From Chromobacterium paludis (GTDB lineage: Bacteria > Pseudomonadota > Gammaproteobacteria > Burkholderiales > Chromobacteriaceae): DNA of 64,000 bases. The position numbers and the translations under genes are program-made. The stretch covers positions 4,154,001 to 4,218,000 of the forward strand of contig NZ_CP043473.1 of NCBI RefSeq assembly GCF_008275125.1, written 5' to 3'. Numbering within the stretch: position 1 is the stretch's first letter; every line of letters starts with the position of its first letter. Shown here one piece after another: positions 31,685 through 40,343 of this stretch. A model generated the notes under the pieces. The model made no database searches and was not told where the DNA came from. It saw only the letters and a program-made list of their open reading frames with translations.

Positions 31685-33445
31685 ATGAAACCGCTGAAAC
31701 AAACCCTTCCCTTGTTGTTGGTGATGATGTTGTCGGCCTGCGCCGGCATTCGGCCCCAGGCCCCCCTGGCCGTGCCCGCTCAGCCCAATCCGCAGCTTGA
31801 CGCGCAGGCCGGCGAGCCCGCCAAGCCGGAGGCGTCCCGACTGCCCAATGTGGCGTTGACGCCGGAAATCCTCTATGGCGTGCTGGCCGGCGAGATCGCC
31901 GCGCAGCGCGGCGAAGCCGGCTCGGCCGGCGTGACCTATCTGGATCTGGCGCGCCAGACGCGCGACCCGCGGCTGGCGCAGCGCGCAGCGGAGTTTTGTC
32001 TGTTGTCCGGGCAGTTGAAAGAGGCGACGCAGGCGCTGCGGCTGTGGATGGAGCTGGATCCGAACTCCCTGCCGGCGCGGGAGCAGCTGTTCATCGCGCT
32101 GATGCGCGGCGGACGGCTGGCTGAGAGTCAGCCCCTGATTGAGGAATTGTTGCGGCGAGAGCCGGCGCGGGCGCCGGCCATCTTCGTGCAATTGGCCCGC
32201 CTGAGTTCGCGCCAGGACGGCGGCTCGGCCGAGGCCTACCGCATGGTGGCGGAGCTTGCCGCCGCCTATCCCAATTTGCCGGAGGCGCGCTTCGCCGTGC
32301 TGGCCGCCGCCGCCGACAATAACGATCAGGCCGCGGTGGATCGCGAGTTTGACCGGCTGGCGCAAATCGCGCCGCAATGGGACCTGCCTGTGGCCTGGCA
32401 GGTGGACCGGCTGCGGCGCAAGGATATCCATGCCGCGACGGTCTTCCTGCAGCGCGAGCTGGCTCGCCGCCCGCAGGCCAGTCTGGAATTGCGCATCGCG
32501 TATCCGCGGCTGCTGGTGGGCGCCAAGCGCTTCCCCGAGGCACGCGCGGCCTTCGAGTCTTTGCTGACGAGCCAGCCTAATAATCCGGAGCTGCTGTACG
32601 CCACGGGTTTGCTGGCCTATCAGATGCGGGACCTGGACACGGCTGTCGACCGCCTGCAGCGCGCCCTCGAAAACCAGTATCCCGAAGCCGATTTCGTGCG
32701 TTATACCTTGGGGCAGATCGCAGAAGACAGGCACGAGGCATCGATTGCCGAGCAGTGGTACGGCAAGGTGGCGCCGGGGGCGCAGTATCTGCCGGCGCAA
32801 TCGCGTCTGGCCATCCTGGAAGCCGGACACGGCAACCTGGACGCCGCGCTGAGCCGGCTGGATGCGCTGGGCAGCACCGAGAAAGAGAAAGTCTCCGTGG
32901 CTTTGCTGCAATCCCAGCTAGCCCGCGAGGCCAAGCAGCCGCAGCGCGCGTATGAGTTGTTGAGCAAGGCCTTGCGTCAGCAGCCGCATGCGGGCGAGTT
33001 GCTGTATGAACGCTCGCTGGTGTCGGACATCCTGGGCAATGCCGGCAATGCCGAACGCGATCTGCGCGCCATTCTGAAAGACAAGCCCGATGATGTGGAG
33101 GCGCTGAACGCGCTGGGCTATACCCTGGCCAACCGCACCACCCGTTACCGCGAGGCCTATGGCTATATCGACAAGGCATTGAAGGCCGAGCCTGGCAATC
33201 CGGTGATCCAGGACAGCATGGGCTGGGTGATGTACAAGCAAGGCAAGCTGGACGCCGCGCGCAAGTACCTGGAGCAAGCGTACAAGGCGATGCCGGATCC
33301 GGAGGTGGCCGCCCATCTTGGCGAGGTGTGGTGGAAGCTTGGGCGCCGCGAAGACGCGCAGCAGCTGTGGGACAAGGAGCTGACGGCGCATCCGGGGCAT
33401 GAGGTTATCCTGGAGACGATGCAGCGTTTGGGGGCCAAGCGATGA
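31685..33445 (+). CDS. TPR-repeat lipoprotein
   Basis: A 586-residue lipoprotein with lipobox LSAC (C19) and many tetratricopeptide-type helical pairs, clearest in the C-terminal third (ALNALGYTLANRTTRYREAY, GWVMYKQGKLDAARKYLEQA). This protein family sits upstream of lolB in many betaproteobacteria, but its role is not known to me beyond scaffold-like function in the envelope. The start at 31685 places the signal peptide properly. The stop overlaps the lolB ATG by 4 bp. Confidence 0.82.
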   Translation: MKPLKQTLPLLLVMMLSACAGIRPQAPLAVPAQPNPQLDAQAGEPAKPEASRLPNVALTPEILYGVLAGEIAAQRGEAGSAGVTYLDLARQTRDPRLAQRAAEFCLLSGQLKEATQALRLWMELDPNSLPAREQLFIALMRGGRLAESQPLIEELLRREPARAPAIFVQLARLSSRQDGGSAEAYRMVAELAAAYPNLPEARFAVLAAAADNNDQAAVDREFDRLAQIAPQWDLPVAWQVDRLRRKDIHAATVFLQRELARRPQASLELRIAYPRLLVGAKRFPEARAAFESLLTSQPNNPELLYATGLLAYQMRDLDTAVDRLQRALENQYPEADFVRYTLGQIAEDRHEASIAEQWYGKVAPGAQYLPAQSRLAILEAGHGNLDAALSRLDALGSTEKEKVSVALLQSQLAREAKQPQRAYELLSKALRQQPHAGELLYERSLVSDILGNAGNAERDLRAILKDKPDDVEALNALGYTLANRTTRYREAYGYIDKALKAEPGNPVIQDSMGWVMYKQGKLDAARKYLEQAYKAMPDPEVAAHLGEVWWKLGRREDAQQLWDKELTAHPGHEVILETMQRLGAKR

Positions 33446-33984
33446 AGCGTTTGGCCTGCGCCGCGCTGGCCCTGCTGTTGAGCGCCTGCGCGACGCATGA
33501 AGTGCCTTTCCGCGCGCCGGCCTCGGTTTCCGCCGCGCAGGATGCCTCGTTCAACGTCAGTGGGCGTTTGTCGGCCAATCTGGACGGCAAAGGCCATGTC
33601 GCCAACTTCGACTGGCGGCATGAGCCGCCGCGCGACGAGGTGGCGATCAACTCCCCCTTGGGCAACACCGTGGCCAAGGTTTTGCGCGACGACGCCGGCG
33701 TCACCTTGCTGGCCGATGGCAAGCGTTGGCAGGCCGACGACGTGGAAAGCCTGACCCAGCAAGTGCTGGGCTGGCCGTTGCCGCTGTCCAATCTGGCCTG
33801 GTGGATACGCGGTCTGCCCGCGCCGGACTTGCCCAGCCGTGTCGATGCGGACGGCGCGCTAGAGCAACAGGGCTGGCGCATCCGCTTCGTCCGCGATGCC
33901 GACGGTGACGCCAGCCATCCCAAGCGCGTGGAAATGCAGCGCGAAGGCCTGATCGTCAAAGTGGTGGTGCAGAGCTGGCAATGA
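33442..33984 (+). CDS. lolB: outer-membrane lipoprotein receptor LolB
   Basis: LolB accepts lipoproteins from LolA and inserts them in the outer membrane. The 180-residue protein has a lipoprotein signal with LLSAC (C16), then FNVSGRLSANLDGKGHVANFDWRH, typical of the LolB beta-barrel-like fold, and ends in KVVVQSWQ. Its position between a TPR lipoprotein and ispE is the common arrangement and supports the call. Confidence 0.88.
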   Translation: MKRLACAALALLLSACATHEVPFRAPASVSAAQDASFNVSGRLSANLDGKGHVANFDWRHEPPRDEVAINSPLGNTVAKVLRDDAGVTLLADGKRWQADDVESLTQQVLGWPLPLSNLAWWIRGLPAPDLPSRVDADGALEQQGWRIRFVRDADGDASHPKRVEMQREGLIVKVVVQSWQ

Positions 33985-34032
33985 GCGGCCCGCCCCCGCG
34001 ATCGTGAACAAGCACACTTCAATAGAACAACC

Positions 34033-34887
34033 ATGCAGCAAGCGTTTCATACCTTTCCGGCTCCGGCCAAACTCAATCTCTTATTGCACGTGGTGGGCAA
34101 GCGTCCCGACGGCTACCACCTGTTGGAAACCGTGTTCCGCTTCATTGATTTTGGCGACACGCTGCACTTGGCGGTGCGCGACGACGGCGAGATCGAACTG
34201 CTGACACCAACCGCAGGCGTGCCGCCGGAGCAGGACCTGACCGTGCGCGCTGCGCGTTTGCTGCAGCGGGAAAGCGGTTGCGCGCTTGGCGCCAGCATCA
34301 TGCTGGACAAGCGTACGCCCATGGGCGGCGGCCTGGGCGGCGGCAGTTCCGACGCCGCCACGGTATTGATCGCCTTGAATCGGCTGTGGCGCTTGAATTG
34401 GCCGCGCGAGCGGCTGCAGCGACTCGGCTTGCAACTGGGCGCGGACGTGCCGGTTTTCATCTTCGGCCGCAACGCGCTGGCGACCGGTGTCGGTGAGGTC
34501 CTGGAGCCGGTTTCTTTGAAGCCGGCCTGGTATTTGGTAATTCACCCACAGGTGCATGTGCCCACCGCCGCGATATTCCGAAATTTTTCGGAAAGCATGT
34601 TGACAGAGGCGGAGGGCGCCGGCATAATGCGAATCCTCGAAACAACGCAGCAGCGAAGAAACGATCTGCAAGGCGTTGTGACGGAAATGTTTCCAGCGGT
34701 GAATGAAGTGCTGAGCGAACTGAAAAAATATGGTTCGCCGCTGATGACCGGCTCCGGAGCCTGTGTTTTTCTGGAGTTTGAGTCGAAAGACGAAGCCGAT
34801 AAAGTATACCGAGCGGTGTCGAATAAATATCAGGGTTTTATTGCGGAAGGGCTGAATGTCCACCCCCTGTTCGACGGCGCTGAATAA
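34033..34887 (+). CDS. ispE: 4-diphosphocytidyl-2-C-methyl-D-erythritol kinase IspE
   Basis: A kinase of the MEP pathway for isoprenoid precursors. The 284-residue GHMP kinase starts with FPAPAKLNLLLHVVGKRPDGYH and has the ATP loop PMGGGLGGGSSDAA (about 95-108). Its 3' half is more AT-rich than the 5' half and carries a near-consensus promoter (34600-34628). tRNA-Gln starts 6 bp after the stop, so the tRNA is likely co-transcribed or made from the internal promoter. Confidence 0.93.
   Translation: MQQAFHTFPAPAKLNLLLHVVGKRPDGYHLLETVFRFIDFGDTLHLAVRDDGEIELLTPTAGVPPEQDLTVRAARLLQRESGCALGASIMLDKRTPMGGGLGGGSSDAATVLIALNRLWRLNWPRERLQRLGLQLGADVPVFIFGRNALATGVGEVLEPVSLKPAWYLVIHPQVHVPTAAIFRNFSESMLTEAEGAGIMRILETTQQRRNDLQGVVTEMFPAVNEVLSELKKYGSPLMTGSGACVFLEFESKDEADKVYRAVSNKYQGFIAEGLNVHPLFDGAE
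34576..34593. promoter_or_regulatory. inverted repeat just upstream of the ispE-internal promoter
   Basis: TTCCGAA-ATTT-TTCGGAA, perfect 7-bp arms, ends 6 bp before the internal -35. It is placed like a regulator site for the downstream tRNA-prs unit. It is also within coding sequence, so chance cannot be excluded. Confidence 0.35.
34600..34628 (+). promoter_or_regulatory. near-consensus sigma-70 promoter inside ispE
   Basis: Perfect TTGACA (34600-34605), 17-bp spacer, CATAAT (34623-34628; 5 of 6). Predicted start near 34635 would transcribe tRNA-Gln and prs. Confidence 0.6.
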
Positions 34888-34893
34888 GGTTAC

Positions 34894-34968
34894 TGGGGAG
34901 TCGCCAAGTGGTAAGGCACCGGATTTTGATTCCGGCATTCGTAGGTTCGATCCCTACCTCCCCAGCCA
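34894..34968 (+). tRNA. tRNA-Gln (anticodon TTG)
   Basis: A 75-nt cloverleaf with encoded CCA. Acceptor TGGGGAG/CTCCCCA, anticodon stem CCGGA/TCCGG with loop TTTTGAT (anticodon TTG), T arm GTAGG-TTCGATC-CCTAC. Closely similar to E. coli tRNA-Gln genes. Sits between ispE and prs. Confidence 0.96.
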
Positions 34969-34996
34969 GGACTTTCTCCCGATAAGAGAGAGCATG

Positions 34997-35031
34997 AAAA
35001 AAGCGTGTAAGAGAGCCTTACACGCTTTTTC
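34997..35031 (+). terminator. strong intrinsic terminator between tRNA-Gln and prs
   Basis: A 14-bp stem, AAAAAGCGTGTAAG with CTTACACGCTTTTT, and a 5-nt loop; it ends in a T run. It works in both directions by sequence. Only 27 bp separate it from the prs start codon, so no promoter fits in between and prs must depend on read-through. Confidence 0.88.
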
Positions 35032-35057
35032 TTTATCCAGCTAAGGCAAAGCGAATC

Positions 35058-36041
35058 ATGGCGGCATACGACAGTTTGATGGTATTTACCGGTACGGCTA
35101 ATCCGGAACTTGCTCAGAACGTAGTCAAACATTTGGATATCTCGTTGGGACGCGCCGATGTCGGCAAGTTCAGCGACGGCGAAGTGGCGGTGGAACTGCT
35201 GGAAAACGTGCGCGGCCGCGACGTTTTCATCCTGCAATCCACCTGTGCCCCGACCAACGACAATCTGATGGAAATCCTGACCATGGCCGACGCGCTGAAG
35301 CGCGCTTCCGCCGGCCGGATCACCGCGGCGATTCCCTATTTCGGCTACGCCCGCCAGGATCGCCGCCCGCGTTCCGCCCGCGTGCCGATCTCGGCCAAGC
35401 TGGTGGCCAATATGCTGACCAGCGCCGGCATCGACCGCGTGCTGACCGTCGACCTGCATGCCGATCAGATCCAAGGCTTCTTCGACATTCCGGTAGACAA
35501 CGTTTACGCCACGCCGGTGCTGCTGAAGGACATCCGCTCGCAGCGTTTCGACGACCTGATCGTGGTCAGCCCGGACGTTGGCGGCGTCGTGCGCGCCCGC
35601 GCGGTGGCCAAGGCTTTGAACACCGATCTGGCCATCATCGACAAGCGTCGTCCCAAGGCCAATGTGGCCGAAGTGATGAACATCATCGGCGACGTGTCGG
35701 GCCGCACCTGCCTGATCGTCGACGACATGATCGACACCGCCAACACGCTGTGCAAGGCGGCCAGCGCTCTGAAGGAGCGCGGCGCCGAACGCGTGCTGGC
35801 TTACGCGACCCACGCCATCTTCTCCGGACAGGCCGTGGACCGCATCAAGAATTCCGACATCGACATGGTGGTGGTGACCGACACCATCCCGTTGACCGCC
35901 GCGGCCAAAGCCTGCCCGAACATCCGGGTGGCCTCGATCGCGGGCCTGCTGGCCGAGACGCTGCGCAGGATCAACAACGAAGAGTCGGTGTCTTACCTCT
36001 TCAATGAGGAACTGGTTGCGACGGGCGCTTGCCTGCCGTAA
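35058..36041 (+). CDS. prs: ribose-phosphate pyrophosphokinase
   Basis: Makes PRPP from ribose-5-phosphate and ATP for nucleotide, His and Trp synthesis. The 327-residue protein has the class I PRPP synthetase motifs [42 protein letters not shown] and the PRPP loop [12 protein letters not shown]. Near-complete family match in length. Follows the tRNA-Gln terminator and precedes rplY. Confidence 0.96.
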   Translation: MAAYDSLMVFTGTANPELAQNVVKHLDISLGRADVGKFSDGEVAVELLENVRGRDVFILQSTCAPTNDNLMEILTMADALKRASAGRITAAIPYFGYARQDRRPRSARVPISAKLVANMLTSAGIDRVLTVDLHADQIQGFFDIPVDNVYATPVLLKDIRSQRFDDLIVVSPDVGGVVRARAVAKALNTDLAIIDKRRPKANVAEVMNIIGDVSGRTCLIVDDMIDTANTLCKAASALKERGAERVLAYATHAIFSGQAVDRIKNSDIDMVVVTDTIPLTAAAKACPNIRVASIAGLLAETLRRINNEESVSYLFNEELVATGACLP

Positions 36042-36102
36042 ACATCGGGCCCGCTGGTCGCGGCGGGCCGGGTGCTTTTAATCTGAAAATTGGAGTTTTG
36101 AC

Positions 36103-36390
36103 ATGTCTTACGAACTGATTGCTGCCAAGCGTGCTGATCTGGGTACGGGTGCGAGCCGCCGCCTGCGTCACGCTGGCAAAGTGCCGGCCGTGGTTTACGG
36201 CGCTGGCAAGGAAGCCGTTTCCCTGGAACTGGACCACAACACCATCTACCACGCCGTCAAGCACGCCGACTTCCACACCTCCGTGCTGGAACTGGTAATT
36301 GATGGCCAGAAGGAACAGGTGAAGGTTGCCGCGTTCCAAATGCACCCGTACAAACAGCAAGTGCTGCACATCGACTTCGCTCGTGTGTAA
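36103..36390 (+). CDS. rplY: 50S ribosomal protein L25 (short form)
   Basis: L25 binds 5S rRNA in the large subunit. At 95 residues this is the short, single-domain form as in E. coli; it lacks the C-terminal CTC domain common in many bacteria. It contains GTGASRRLRHAGKVPAVVYG and KVAAFQMHPYKQQVLHIDFARV. TTGGAG lies 7 bp before the ATG. Operon with prs upstream. Confidence 0.93.
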   Translation: MSYELIAAKRADLGTGASRRLRHAGKVPAVVYGAGKEAVSLELDHNTIYHAVKHADFHTSVLELVIDGQKEQVKVAAFQMHPYKQQVLHIDFARV

Positions 36391-36426
36391 TCGCTGCTGC
36401 CGTCGCCCGCGCGGGTGACGGAGAAG

Positions 36427-36466
36427 AGCTCGTTGTGCGCCTCGCGGCGGGCAGCGAGCTTTTTTC
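36427..36466 (+). terminator. intrinsic terminator between rplY and pth
   Basis: A long stem formed by the arms around a TCGC loop (about 14 bp with one mismatch and two G-T pairs), outer part AGCTCG/CGAGCT, followed by six T. It lies only 17 bp before the pth start, so it probably reduces pth expression relative to rplY rather than isolating it. Confidence 0.75.
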
Positions 36467-36483
36467 ATTTGGAATGTGAAGAC

Positions 36484-37065
36484 ATGTCCGGTATCCGCCT
36501 GATAGTGGGCTTGGGCAATCCCGGCCCGGATTATGAAAAGACGCGACACAACGCCGGTTTCTGGCTGGTGGACGAGCTGTGCTGGCAGTTCAAGGGCAAC
36601 TGGCGCAGCGAAGGCAAGTTCCACGGTGACGTGGCGCGCGTGAATATCGAAGGGCAGGACGTCTGGCTGCTGAAGCCGATGACGTATATGAACCTGTCCG
36701 GCCAGGCCGTGCTGGCGCTGGCGCAGTTTTACAAGATTCTGCCGGATGAAATCCTGGTGGTGCATGACGAGCTGGACCTGGCGCCCGGCGTCGCCCGCTT
36801 CAAGCAGGGCGGCGGCCATGGCGGCCACAACGGCCTCAAGGACATCGCCTCTCGGCTGAGTTCGCCGGCCTTCTGGCGGCTGCGTCTGGGCATCGGTCAT
36901 CCCGGCGACAAGAAGGAAGTGGCCAACTTCGTGTTGAAGAAACCGCGCGCCGAGGAGCAGCAGGCGCTGGATGAAGCCATTCTGGCTTCCTTGCGCGAGC
37001 TGCCGCGCGCCGTCGCCGGCAAGATGGCCGAGGCGATGAAGACGCTGCACACCGAAGCGAAGTGA
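36484..37065 (+). CDS. pth: peptidyl-tRNA hydrolase
   Basis: Releases tRNA from stalled peptidyl-tRNA. The 193-residue protein has [18 protein letters not shown] with catalytic H22, TYMNLSG (N70), HDELDLAPG (D95) and [13 protein letters not shown]. Start at 36484 follows GAAG and matches the family; the upstream extension to 36415 reads through the terminator hairpin and is rejected. Confidence 0.95.
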   Translation: MSGIRLIVGLGNPGPDYEKTRHNAGFWLVDELCWQFKGNWRSEGKFHGDVARVNIEGQDVWLLKPMTYMNLSGQAVLALAQFYKILPDEILVVHDELDLAPGVARFKQGGGHGGHNGLKDIASRLSSPAFWRLRLGIGHPGDKKEVANFVLKKPRAEEQQALDEAILASLRELPRAVAGKMAEAMKTLHTEAK

Positions 37066-37132
37066 TAGCGGCTGGCGGCCTGACGGGCCGCCGCCATAAT
37101 GAATTGAATCAAGAAAGTTTAGGAAGACAGCC

Positions 37133-38224
37133 ATGAGCCTGAAATGCGGAATCGTCGGCTTGCCCAATGTCGGCAAGTCCACCCTGTTCAACGCGCTGAC
37201 CAAGGCAGGCATCGAAGCCGCCAACTACCCGTTCTGCACCATCGAGCCGAATGTCGGCATCGTGGAAGTGCCGGACCATCGTCTGGGCGAACTGGCCAAG
37301 ATCATCAACCCGCAGAAAATCCAGCCAGCCATCGTCGAGTTCGTCGACATCGCCGGCTTGGTGGCGGGCGCTTCCAAGGGCGAGGGACTGGGCAACCAGT
37401 TCCTGGCCAACATCCGCGAGACCGACGCCATCGTCAACGTGGTGCGCTGTTTTGACGACGACAACATCGTCCACGTGGCCGGCAAGGTGGACCCGATCGC
37501 CGACATCGAAACCATTCTGACCGAGCTGGCGCTGGCCGACCTGTCCGCCGTGGAAAAAGCCATCGCTCGCGAAGGCAAGAAGGCCAAAGCCGGGGACAAG
37601 GACGCGCGCGCGCTGATCGCCGTGCTGGAACAGCTGGTGCCGCACCTGAACGAAGGCAAGCCGGCGCGTTCGCTGGGCCTGTCCGATGAAGACAAGGCGC
37701 TGATCAAGCCGCTTTGCTTGCTGACCATCAAGCCGGCCATGTATGTGGCCAACGTGGCCGAAGACGGCTTCAGCAATAATCCGCTGCTGGCCAAGGTGGA
37801 AGAGTACGCCGCCCGCGAAGGCGCGCCGGTCGTCGCGCTGTGCGCGGCCATCGAGTCCGAAATCGCCGAGCTGGACGACGCCGACAAGGTCGAGTTCCTG
37901 GAAACGCTGGGTCTGGAAGAGCCGGGCCTGGATAGACTGATCCGCGCCGGCTACAAGCTCCTGGGCCTGCAAACCTATTTCACCGCCGGCGTGAAGGAAG
38001 TGCGCGCCTGGACCATCCATGTGGGCGACACCGCGCCGCAGGCGGCCGGCGTGATCCACACCGACTTCGAGCGCGGCTTCATCCGCGCGCAAACCATTTC
38101 CTACGCCGACTTCATCGCCCTGGGCGGCGAAGCCAAGGCCAAGGAAGCAGGCAAGATGCGCGCCGAGGGCAAGGACTATGTGGTGCAAGATGGCGACGTG
38201 ATGAACTTTTTGTTCAACGTTTAA
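37133..38224 (+). CDS. ychF: redox-regulated ATPase YchF (Obg family)
   Basis: A conserved P-loop ATPase of the Obg/OLA1 group that binds ribosomes. The 363-residue protein has [15 protein letters not shown] (9-23), [20 protein letters not shown] (G3), and the NVAED motif replacing the usual NKxD, which explains preference for ATP over GTP. A C-terminal TGS domain is present ([15 protein letters not shown]). AGGAAG precedes the start. Last gene of the prs-rplY-pth-ychF block. Confidence 0.95.
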   Translation: MSLKCGIVGLPNVGKSTLFNALTKAGIEAANYPFCTIEPNVGIVEVPDHRLGELAKIINPQKIQPAIVEFVDIAGLVAGASKGEGLGNQFLANIRETDAIVNVVRCFDDDNIVHVAGKVDPIADIETILTELALADLSAVEKAIAREGKKAKAGDKDARALIAVLEQLVPHLNEGKPARSLGLSDEDKALIKPLCLLTIKPAMYVANVAEDGFSNNPLLAKVEEYAAREGAPVVALCAAIESEIAELDDADKVEFLETLGLEEPGLDRLIRAGYKLLGLQTYFTAGVKEVRAWTIHVGDTAPQAAGVIHTDFERGFIRAQTISYADFIALGGEAKAKEAGKMRAEGKDYVVQDGDVMNFLFNV

Positions 38225-38245
38225 CGCCTATGCTAATGTAAGCAC

Positions 38246-38274
38246 TAGCCGCACTAAGGTGCGGCTATTTTTTT
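38246..38274 (+). terminator. intrinsic terminator of ychF
   Basis: TAGCCGCAC/GTGCGGCTA stem with a 4-nt loop, then a T7 run. Confidence 0.88.
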
Positions 38275-38401
38275 GCGGTTGGGTTGAGTGACGTCGCTTA
38301 ATGTATTTGCAGATGTGACTTTGTATTTTTGCCGCGGTACCGGTGTATAGATTAAAATACTTCCAAAGCTATGCAATATGGTTGAAAACGGAACTTATAA
38401 A

Positions 38402-39346
38402 ATGCATGATGATGATCTGGACTTGGCGCAGATTTGGTCTTTCCTGTGCACATGGTATCGCTGGTTGTTGGCTGGAGGCATGTTGTTCGCGCTCGTTGCC
38501 ATATTCGTGGTTTTTCAATTGCCGAATCAATATGAGGGCAAGGCGCTGCTAGCTATTCCTGTACCGGTGGGGGCGCAGGGTGGGATTTCAATCGCGACGG
38601 GAGGCGCGACGCTGGACGCGCTGGTCGAACGCTTTGATTTGATGGGGCGATACCAGGTCGCGGATACGCGCGAGGCTAAAATTGCGCTGTCCAATCGTTT
38701 AAAAGCCACTGCAAACAAAGATGGCCTGCTTGAGTTGAACGTGAGAGACATCGAGCCGGAAAAGGCGGCGGATTTGGCCAATGCGCTTGCCAGTTCCGTG
38801 CGGCAACAAATACTGGACAGCCATGTAACCGAACAAAGCAAACGGTTGTTTGTGATGCGTGGCCGCCTCGATATTGCGCGCAGGGAGCTAGATAATGCGG
38901 CCAGCGCGATGGAGAAAATGGATTTGCGTAACAAGCTGGCTTTGGATGGCAACGCCGAACAGATATTGGCCGGTTTTGCGGCTTTGGATGCGCAGAACGC
39001 GCTGGCAGAAAATGAGGGGCAGACGGGTAAATTGCTGCAGTTGCGCGCGGATTTGGAGCGAGGCAATTCCAGCTTGTCCAGGCTGCCTGGCGAACAATTG
39101 AAAGTGCTGCGAGATTTTTATTTCAATCGCGCGATGGTTGATGAGTTGCAAAAACAAGTCAAGGTGGCGCAGTTGCAGGCGGCGCAGGACGTGCAGATCG
39201 TGCTGGCGGCATCCGTCCCGGTGGAGAAGGTTGGCCCTAAGCGCGGCTTGATCGTGATCTTGAGTGGACTGGTTGGTTTGATGGTGGCTACGGGCTTGTG
39301 CCTGGCCTTGCAAGCGCAGAGACAGCGTCGGCTCGTGGCGGTCTGA
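38402..39346 (+). CDS. Wzz-like chain-length/polysaccharide co-polymerase protein
   Basis: A 314-residue inner-membrane protein with two membrane helices (about 21-44 and 285-305) and a periplasmic coiled-coil-rich middle, the architecture of Wzz-type chain length determinants. It lacks the C-terminal tyrosine kinase of exopolysaccharide co-polymerases. Start at 38402 (MHDDDLDLAQ) has GGAA in front; an upstream in-frame ATG at 38378 has none. It stands alone between two terminators, 22 kb from the polysaccharide genes at the window end. A link to polysaccharide or secretion is likely, but the substrate is unknown. Confidence 0.65.
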   Translation: MHDDDLDLAQIWSFLCTWYRWLLAGGMLFALVAIFVVFQLPNQYEGKALLAIPVPVGAQGGISIATGGATLDALVERFDLMGRYQVADTREAKIALSNRLKATANKDGLLELNVRDIEPEKAADLANALASSVRQQILDSHVTEQSKRLFVMRGRLDIARRELDNAASAMEKMDLRNKLALDGNAEQILAGFAALDAQNALAENEGQTGKLLQLRADLERGNSSLSRLPGEQLKVLRDFYFNRAMVDELQKQVKVAQLQAAQDVQIVLAASVPVEKVGPKRGLIVILSGLVGLMVATGLCLALQAQRQRRLVAV

Positions 39347-39369
39347 ATTGGTGCCAGCTGTCTGATCCG

Positions 39370-39396
39370 AACCCACTGCTTGCAGTGGGTTTTTTC
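39370..39396 (+). terminator. intrinsic terminator of Wzz-like gene
   Basis: AACCCACTGC/GCAGTGGGTT stem with a 2-nt minimal loop, then T run. Confidence 0.88.
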
Positions 39397-39487
39397 ATTT
39401 GGGCAGGGGCTTGCCATGTATTTGCAGAGTCTGATATTCTTCAATTCTATATTTTTAATATTCTTAATTTCATTTGGTTATATTGAT

Positions 39488-40270
39488 ATGCGACTTCTCC
39501 TGCCTGCCCTTGTGGCCATTCTTGTCATGCCCGCCGCGATGGCTGGCGATCTCCTGGACGCGGTCAAACAGCGCGGCACGCTGAAGATCGCGCTGGAGGG
39601 AACCTACCCGCCGTTCAATTTCCGCGACGCCAAGCAGCAGCTGACCGGCTTCGATGTGGAGATCGCCACCGAGATCGCCAAACGCATGAAGCTGAAGCCC
39701 GAATTCACGACGGCCGAGTGGAGCGGCCTGCTAGCCGGCCTGCAGAGCGGCAAGTTCGACATCGTGGTCAACCAGGTGGGCGTGACCGAGCAGCGCAAGG
39801 CAGTATTCGATTTCAGCCAGCCTTACACCTATTCCAGCGCTCAGCTCATCGTGCGCAAGAACGAAACGCGCAACTTCAAGAGCCTGGCCGACCTGAACGG
39901 CAAGAAGCTGGGGGTGGGTCAGGGCAGCAACTACGCCGACATGGCCAAGGCCGTGGCCGGCGTGCAGGTCAAGACCTATCCGGGCGCGCCGGAATATCTG
40001 CAAGACCTGGCCATCGGTCGTCTGGACGCGGCGCTGAACGACAGTCTGCTGATTCCGTTCGCCATCAAACAGGCCAAGCTGCCGCTGAAGGCCGGCGCGC
40101 CGGTGGGCGAGGTGGCGACCATGGCCATTCCGTTCGCCAAGGGTAATCCCCAGTTCAAGGCGGCGATCGATCAGGCGCTCACCGGCATGAAGGCCGACGG
40201 TACTTTCAAGAAGATCTCGGTCAAGTGGTTTGGTATTGACGTGGCCAAGGCGCCGGCGGCAAAGAAGTAA
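39488..40270 (+). CDS. amino-acid ABC transporter substrate-binding protein
   Basis: A 260-residue exported binding protein of family 3 (cystine or polar amino acid type). Signal peptide MRLLLPALVAILVMPAAMA; then GTLKIALEGTYPPFNFRD, LTGFDVEIATEIAKRM, FDIVVNQVGVTEQRKAVFDFSQPYTYSSAQL and GVGQGSNYADMAKA. These fit cystine-binding (TcyA/FliY) proteins best, but the ligand is inferred. Start at 39488 gives a proper signal peptide; the longer frame to 39380 overlaps the terminator. Followed by the permease gene after a terminator. Confidence 0.82.
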   Translation: MRLLLPALVAILVMPAAMAGDLLDAVKQRGTLKIALEGTYPPFNFRDAKQQLTGFDVEIATEIAKRMKLKPEFTTAEWSGLLAGLQSGKFDIVVNQVGVTEQRKAVFDFSQPYTYSSAQLIVRKNETRNFKSLADLNGKKLGVGQGSNYADMAKAVAGVQVKTYPGAPEYLQDLAIGRLDAALNDSLLIPFAIKQAKLPLKAGAPVGEVATMAIPFAKGNPQFKAAIDQALTGMKADGTFKKISVKWFGIDVAKAPAAKK

Positions 40271-40294
40271 ACCCGAGTATCATGGCTCGATGCG

Positions 40295-40327
40295 GACGCC
40301 CCTGCATGCGCGGGGGCGTCGGTTTTT
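40295..40327 (+). terminator. intrinsic terminator between binding protein and permease genes
   Basis: GACGCCCC/GGGGCGTC arms with a 10-nt loop and TTTTT. It lies 17 bp before the permease start, so partial read-through would give more binding protein than permease, as is common for such importers. Confidence 0.75.
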
Positions 40328-40343
40328 CTAGGGAAGGGATGGC

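Noticed and set aside
36415..36483. Upstream start for pth
   Set aside because: It would translate the terminator hairpin, and the family N terminus is at 36484.
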